Source: Aristolochia californica
Taxonomy: Eukaryota; Streptophyta; Magnoliopsida; Piperales; Aristolochiaceae
DNA: 64,000 bases
NCBI GenBank assembly: GCA_029961685.1
Contig: JARWKL010000007.1
Location: 7,460,708 to 7,524,707 of the forward strand
Direction of reading: 5' to 3'
Shown: piece by piece, positions 58,302 through 64,000 of the stretch
Position numbering within the stretch: the stretch's first letter is position 1
How the letters are laid out: each line of letters starts with the position of its first letter
Program-made: the position numbers and the translations under genes
Notes under the pieces: model-generated
Database searches by the model: none
What the model was told of the DNA's origin: nothing
Seen by the model: the letters and a program-made list of their open reading frames with translations, nothing else

Positions 58302-58827
58302 ATATATCCAAAAACGTCGTCAAAATCTGCGTCCTTTCGTTGATTCTCTCTGCAGCAGCGGATGAGGAAGCCAAAGACGAGGAAACAAAAGCACAGGGCC
58401 CAAATGCCGCCGAGAGAGCCCTTGGATTGACACTAGGCCCTTTGAACACGATCAAATCCTGGGTTAATTTGGCTTGGCTGCATTTGAAACCTCCCGATTC
58501 GAAGTAATTTTGATAACCCATGTTTCCAAGGTTGCATTCATTTTCGTTATTTGTGTTCATTACTCTTGTTGCGATAATCGCTCTGAGTTAAGTTTCTTTT
58601 TTTTTCTTTTTTTTATGTTTTCGTGAAAATGCAGTATCGATATGGAAGCCCCCGCTAGCACAGGTGAATTGATGAAAGATGCCGCATCGAAGAGCTTCGA
58701 AACAAGTAAGTCGACTGCCAAGAACGTTGCGAAGGCGGCCGGAGGTGCAGTCCACAAGACGGTGGAGAAGGTGAAGAGAACCGTTTCCCACTCAGAACGA
58801 AATCCTTCCGCTGACGCAGATCTCTGA
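58298..58827 (+). CDS. Small secreted or membrane-anchored protein, unknown family, LEA-like C-terminal half
   Basis: Two exons, 58298-58503 and 58635-58827, with donor GAA|GTAATT and acceptor ATGCAG|TATC. The split codon AA|T keeps one frame for 132 aa. Residues 1-21 (MNISKNVVKICVLSLILSAA) form a signal-peptide-like hydrophobic segment. Residues 22-35 are Glu/Lys-rich, 36-68 contain a conserved-looking LGLTLGPLNTIKSWVNLAWL, and 80-125 are Lys/Ala/Ser-rich amphipathic sequence (SKSTAKNVAKAAGGAVHKTV) resembling LEA-type helices. I do not recognise a named family. Without the splice the first exon would end at TAA three codons after the donor, so the intron decides the product. The gene lies just downstream of the Copia 3' LTR. 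Confidence 0.7.
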
Positions 58828-59278
58828 TGGAAATTAGAGTTTCCAATGATTTTTTTGTTCTCTTTACGAGTGTTTCCGTATTCTGCTTTTTTTTTTCGGG
58901 GTTTTGTCGTCTCGAACTTAATGGAGCTGTGGATTGCTCAATTTTTCGAAGATGACAGAGGTTTCGGTTTCTTGCTAACAGGTCTTTGAGAGGGGTATTT
59001 GATCAACTTAGTGTTAAAAGGATAGTCCCATAGTGAGTAATGATCTTATTTATTAACTGGGAAAAACGTTTCATAAGTGGTTAATCATTTTGGGATAAAA
59101 CATTCGATCAAAATTTAACAGATTCGGTTACCAGATTGTAAGTTTAATTATGTCCACTTCCTGTTTCTCTTTAATGAAAAATTCCATAATTGCATTCAAC
59201 AATTCAGTTTGGGAAAAATTGTTATTCCCTTAATGTCAAAAAGCCGATGAGACGAGCCTGAACTCAGATTATAGAATG
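58828..59278. other. 3' flank of the small gene
   Basis: No gene is seen. A stretch near 59080-59120 (ATCATTTTGGGATAAAACA...AAATTTAACAG) resembles 47007-47050, indicating a dispersed repeat fragment of unknown class. Confidence 0.35.
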
Positions 59279-59529
59279 GGCTTTTTATCGAATTACTATT
59301 TTTAAAAACTTATTTCAATAAATGACATCACTTTGAATTTATTTTCGAAAATACTTAACTTTGACCGGTCCACTGTACATGTGTACAGTCAAATGTGATA
59401 AGTAATCTTTAACTGATTACTTGTCACCACATCATCAACACTACGTGAGTAGATAGACACGACTACAATGTCACTATTTTGATCCATCGGCAACCATATA
59501 AGATGCCACATCATTAAAAATCAAATTTA

Positions 59530-60370
59530 TGAATACAGTTTTTATTACCTAATAATTAAAATTATAAATTATAAAAATATATAATAAATAATTAAAAAAA
59601 TTAACTCTTACCTATTAAACACCCTTTATTATTAATTAAAATATTTATTATTTTAAAATATATAAAAATTCTATATTAGAGTTTAAAAATAAAGTTTATT
59701 ATTACACTTTTTATTACTTTATATTTTAAAAAATAAAAATAAAATAAGTATACTACTTAATTAAAAATCTTACTAACATATTATCAATTTAAAATATTTA
59801 TAAATACAAAATATTTATAAATAGAAAAAAATTTACTCTTACCCATTTAAAATCGATTTAAAATATTTATAAATTGAAAAAAATATACAAAATTTTTTAT
59901 TTTAGAGTTTAAAAATATAATTTATCTGTACCCTTAATATTAAAATTTTATTTTAGAGTTTAAAAAATAAATGTATCGGTACACTTTTTATTACCTTATA
60001 TTTAAAAAAATAAGTTATTAAAAATTCTTACCCTTACCTATTTAACACCTTTTTATTATCGATATAAAATATTTTTTAATTATTTTTTTGAGAATTATTA
60101 TCGATTTAAAATATTTTTAATAGAAAAAATTGTTCAAAATTTTTATTTTAGAGTTTAAAAATAAAATTTATTGATATATATTTTGTACCTTATATTTAAA
60201 ATAATAGGATATAACATTATTATATTAATTAATTAAAAATCTTACTCTTACCTATTTAATACTTTTTATTATTGATTTAAAATATTTATTAATTGAAAAA
60301 AAAATTTAGAGTTTAAAAATAATATTTATCAATACACATTTTATTACCTTATATTTAAAATAATAAGCAA
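59530..60370. repeat. AT-rich irregular tandem array inside the Mutator-like element
   Basis: Units share AAATATTTATAAAT, CTCTTACCTATTTAA and TTTATTACCTTATATTTAAA words, recurring roughly every 60-210 bp. The same array lies in opposite orientation at about 53050-53930 in the nested copy, so it is part of the element family and not a local expansion. Confidence 0.7.
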
Positions 60371-61253
60371 GGATGGATGTAAAAGGAAGTTATATATTAA
60401 TAAATGATTTTACATCAAAATGTCAAAAAATATAAAAATTCATGTTTTCAACCTCTTCCTTCCTTTCGACACGGACTTTGTAGTCAAATAACTATAATTA
60501 CTGGTCTGGCTTCTAGTTTCTGTATCATGACCTGAATTGGTGCTCTCTTGCTACTGAAGTCTAACATCCTCACGAATTACTAAACACCCATCGGAATCTA
60601 TCTCCAAATCATTATCCACATCCAGTTTTCGCTTGAGTTGACGACCCAAGGGCTGTTCTTGTCTTTTGTCGGTCTAGGAGGTCAAGTGAATCATTTTCCA
60701 ATTGATTGGAAAGGTCTTCTGCCAAACTCTTACTTGCTAGACAGGTTCTACAAACGAATCTGGAGGACCCATCCGAGCTTTTGATTGATTAATTCCAGAC
60801 GGGGAGATCAAATCTTGAACCTACATGAAAGGAAGAAAAACAAACCTTAATGCATTCAACTATGTACTTTATATGTTGAAATGAAATAAAAAATACAAAG
60901 GAAATGATAGTGGCAAAGAGACAGATATAAGTGATCAAACATGTTTGTTGTAGAGATCAAATGCAATGATATAAAAATGAAATCGTGAAGTGGAAGGCTA
61001 TCTGAGTTTGACAAATCAAATAATTCCTCAAAACTCTGTACATATAATCCCTCGGTCATGGCTAGATCCTTTCTAAAGAAATAAAATGAAACTATAGCAA
61101 GTTGAGAGACAAAGCAATAGATATCTTGGCTTAGCTATAGAGCTTTCATAGATTGTAAGAAAAACTACTTTCAACCCAAAACCATGAAAAGAAATGTGAT
61201 CCATGTAATGTACAAAAATTATTAGAGAGTAAAAAGAGAGACCATGGTGTGTA

Positions 61254-61988
61254 TCCTAACAATGCAAAAACATACCTAAGTGCAAATTCACCGAACACCC
61301 CTCGTAGAGCCCCATATGACTTCGCAGTTACTAAGAACCGTACCTCGTTAGTGATGGGGGTTAGGTTTTGTTGGCTAATGGACGCCCCTGCAGGCGATTC
61401 AACCTAGTTTGAACTGGACACAACCCACCCTCCATTACCCAACCTACTCTTAATCAGACTCTCTACCCATCCCTAGGGACACATGGAAACTCAATAAAAC
61501 ATAGACAAAAAAAATACTATGTGGTGGTTATTTATAACACCCAAATCTCCTCACCACATGGCAAAATCATTCTATAGCACTTCAAAATGATTTAACAACA
61601 TTCTATAACATTTAAAAATTAATCGAACTAATTCTATAGCAGATGACTAGTCCTAACAATGCAAAACACACCTAAGTCCAAGTTCACCGAACACTCCTGG
61701 TAGAGCCCCATATGACTTCACAGTCATTACGAACCATACCTCGTCAGTGATGGGGGTTGGGTTTCGTTAGCCAATGGACGCCCATGCAGGCGGCTCAGCC
61801 TAGTTTGAACCGGACTCAACCCATTCTCCATTACTCAACCTACTCTTAAGCAGACTTTGTACCTATCCTAGTAACTAGGGCAAACATAAAAAAAACAAAA
61901 AAACCCATGTAGTGGATATTTATAACACCCAAATCTCCTCACCACATGGCATGATCATTCCATGACACTTCAAATTTATTTAACAACA
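61254..61988. repeat. Direct duplication of about 340 bp, spaced 397 bp
   Basis: Copies 61254-61600 and 61651-61988 start TCCTAACAATGCAAAA and end at TTTAACAACA. They share TAGAGCCCCATATGACTTC, AGTGATGGGGGTT and AACACCCAAATCTCCTCACC, with scattered point differences. They lie in the centre of the Mutator-like element. Confidence 0.85.
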
Positions 61989-63000
61989 ACTAGCAACTAA
62001 ACATCATGCAAATCTTATCTAAACTACAACTTCATAAATCAAAAAATTAAACTAAATTAAATTAAAATTAAACTAGCAACTTCAAAAAATACAACATTCA
62101 ATGGCATAGGAATCTATAAATTAAAATATAGAAATCAAGTTTTAATTAAACTTTACAATAATTTTAATTTATCTGCAATTGACAAAATTTTCATTAACAT
62201 AACATCAGAAATTAAATAGTAAATAAAAAAAATCAATACAGTAATTAAACACCTAAATTCAAATCAACATTATAATTAAACACAATAATTAGATTCAATT
62301 AACAAAAGCCCTAAAAAATCATCATGCTAAATCAGCTTCTGAAATTCAAACTCGGACTTAGAGGGTGAGTAGGGCTTCGGTTTTGAGAGAAGGAGCGACG
62401 AGAGGGTGAAATGATACGGTATTAAGGCGTTGAGAGGAAATTATAGGATTCGGTTTTGAGAGAAGGGGCAACGAGGAGATGAAATGATAGGCTTTGGTTT
62501 TGAGAAAGAGGCGACGAGAGGATGAGTAGAGGGGAATGAAGAAGAAGAGTAAGAGATGTGGCTGAGACGAAGTCTGGGTTGAGAGGAAGAGAGGGCGGTT
62601 GAGAGGGGCCGTCGAGGGCAAGGGCAAGACCGAGCGGTGGCAGCAGGAGAGTAGTAGGAAGCGACGTAATAAGGAGCGACGACAGCTAGCACGACGAGAG
62701 GGCGAGAGGAGAGAAGATGAGAAAGATAGAGCGGGGAGAGGTAGAACAAAAAACACATTAGAAGTGATGAGGACTTATGTGGTGTGAGATGACATGGCAT
62801 CTTACCTGGCAGATGACGTAATCAGTCAAAGTTTACGTGTCACCTTTAACTATACACATGTACAGTAAACCTCTCAAAATTAGGTATTTTTTAAAATAAA
62901 TTTAAAGTGATATCATGTATCGAAATAAGTTTTTTACAATGGATAATTTGGTAAAAAGCCATTATAAAATTAGTTTAAGCGCGAAATCGTCTGCTCTTTC

Positions 63001-63700
63001 CGCATCTCCCTCTCTTGAAATCGTGTTGCTCGTGTTTTCTCGGGTCAAGACCCCGTAAGAAGAACAGGGAAGTATATAGTATCAATCATCATGTCCGCAG
63101 AAGATCAAGATTCGCTGCTGGAGTGTCCACGGGCTAGCCGGCTGAACCAGCCCGATGAGTGAGGCTTTATGGGAAGATGTAAAACTATACTTCCGGGAAG
63201 AAGACGGTTCACCTCGGAGCCGCACTGCTCGTTTATTGCAAACCCTAGTCCAAATCTTCCCTATGAAGTGACTGAATTTCTGAAGAACATTACTTGGTTT
63301 TTTCATTAATTCTTCTTTGAAATCCTTCCTTTGGAGACGAACAAGGAGACGATTTAGGAACAACATAAATAAAGCAAGAGTATATTTATTAGATAATGTT
63401 AGGATTAAAACAAGAGAATATAACACACTAAAAACAAAAAATAATATATTTAAAGATTAATATTAATACATTTTTTTTATATAAAAATCAATACCGTCAA
63501 AACACGGTCTTAGTGTGTATGCTAATATGATCAATTTTAAAGGTTTTTGCACCGGGGTGGCACCGGGTAGTACCGTTCTGCCAGTTTTGCACTACCCACG
63601 ACCACTGTTGCTCGCTCGTGCGGTGAATGCCCCGAAGGGAACAGAAACGTCTAGAGAGCGCTGGATTATCCGGGATCATCTTTATATGTGAAAAAACTCG
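63001..63700. other. Flank right of the Mutator-like element
   Basis: A short frame from ATG 63091 (23 codons) and the minus-strand frame 63082-63426 show no recognisable features. AAACCCTA occurs at about 63239. No gene is supported. Confidence 0.35.
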
Positions 63701-64000
63701 CGCTCGGTGGTCTCTCTTTCGATTGCTTCAGGAAGCAACGCAATCGCTACTATTATCCTGTAAATCGTATAAGCACCCTTGGAGAAAAAGAGATCACAGA
63801 GGAGAAGATGAGGTAACTTTTCTCTTAACACTCTTCTCTTTTAGTTCCTCCCCCCTTATGCATCTCTAATCTGATAAAAAAACTTGCTGCTCTTGTCTTC
63901 CACTGCCCTTTATACATCGCGTTGGTTGTCATAATTTTTTGTTTTCAAGTCTCAGTAATAGTATTCGATTCTGGGTGTTCTCTGCTCTTCTTTTTTGTTT
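63700..64000 (+). promoter_or_regulatory. Possible leader and minimal first coding exon of a gene running off the window
   Basis: A purine-rich leader-like stretch (63770-63807) is followed by ATGAG at 63808-63812 and the donor GTAACTT, then T-rich intron-like DNA to the window end. Genes with a two-codon first exon exist in plants, for example some ribosomal-protein genes. Only about 190 bp follow, so the product cannot be named. Confidence 0.3.

Larger units (their letters stand above)
59279..62960. mobile_element. Mutator-like non-autonomous element, 3.7 kb
   Basis: Left end GGCTTTTTATCG (59279) and right end GTAAAAAGCC (62951-62960) are inverse. About 200-250 bp of each terminus can be paired, including CCACTGTACATGTGTACAGT on the left and its counterpart near 62850-62875. 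Flanks are ATTATAGAAT (59268-59277) and ATTATAAAAT (62961-62970), a 9-10-bp near-identical target duplication typical of Mutator elements. Inside are an AT-rich irregular array (59530-60370), a central part with a duplicated block (61254-61600 and 61651-61988), and a GC-rich segment near the right end (62340-62760). No transposase motif was recognised. Confidence 0.75.

Overview
This window looks like nuclear DNA of a flowering plant. Its genes have many AT-rich introns with GT-AG borders, and their products match plant families: a chloroplast ABCF protein, an organellar AAA ATPase, an E-class PPR protein, a sphingoid-base hydroxylase and a CYP96-type P450. The space between them holds plant-type TRIM, Copia, SINE, LINE, hAT and Mutator-like elements. 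I cannot name the species. Gene symbols are given by resemblance to Arabidopsis families recalled from memory; no search was run.

Layout, left to right. 1-2372: flank with a small hAT-like element. 2373-6508 (+): nine-exon ABCF5-type gene. 7229-19749 (-): 24-exon AAA ATPase gene, tail to tail with ABCF5. Every exon junction in both genes was checked by reading phase, giving 714 and 1034 residues. 21334-29806 (-): a patchwork, all on one strand. It contains three exons of an unrecognised gene, an intact PPR gene, a decayed partial copy of the neighbouring AAA gene's 5' exons (no ATPase domain), and two non-consecutive exons of a PP2A B55 regulatory subunit. TRIM, SINE-like and LINE insertions lie inside it.

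29861-34100 is AT-rich flank with a G-box pair. 35698-37617 (+): protein with eleven Cys/His repeats of the WRKY19-associated type. 39391-40817 (+): two-exon sphinganine C4-hydroxylase. 41000-49000 is mostly repeats: a minisatellite, a 1-kb TIR element, a MITE-like foldback and a complete 318-bp TRIM with a perfect 5-bp target duplication. 49490-51079 (+): intronless CYP96-like P450. 51534-58036: Copia element with matching ATTGT target duplications, dead coding region and a nested Mutator-like copy. 58298-58827 (+): two-exon gene for a small secreted protein of unknown family, directly downstream of the Copia 3' LTR. 59279-62960: a 3.7-kb Mutator-like element of the same family as the nested copy. 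The right edge may hold a tiny first exon.

The intact genes serve separate roles (plastid translation, organelle AAA function, organelle RNA processing, sphingolipid hydroxylation, wax or fatty-acid oxidation) and form no operon-like pathway. The most unusual part is 21.3-29.8 kb, where fragments of at least three genes sit in one orientation beside a PPR gene whose large ORF lacks its own in-frame ATG.
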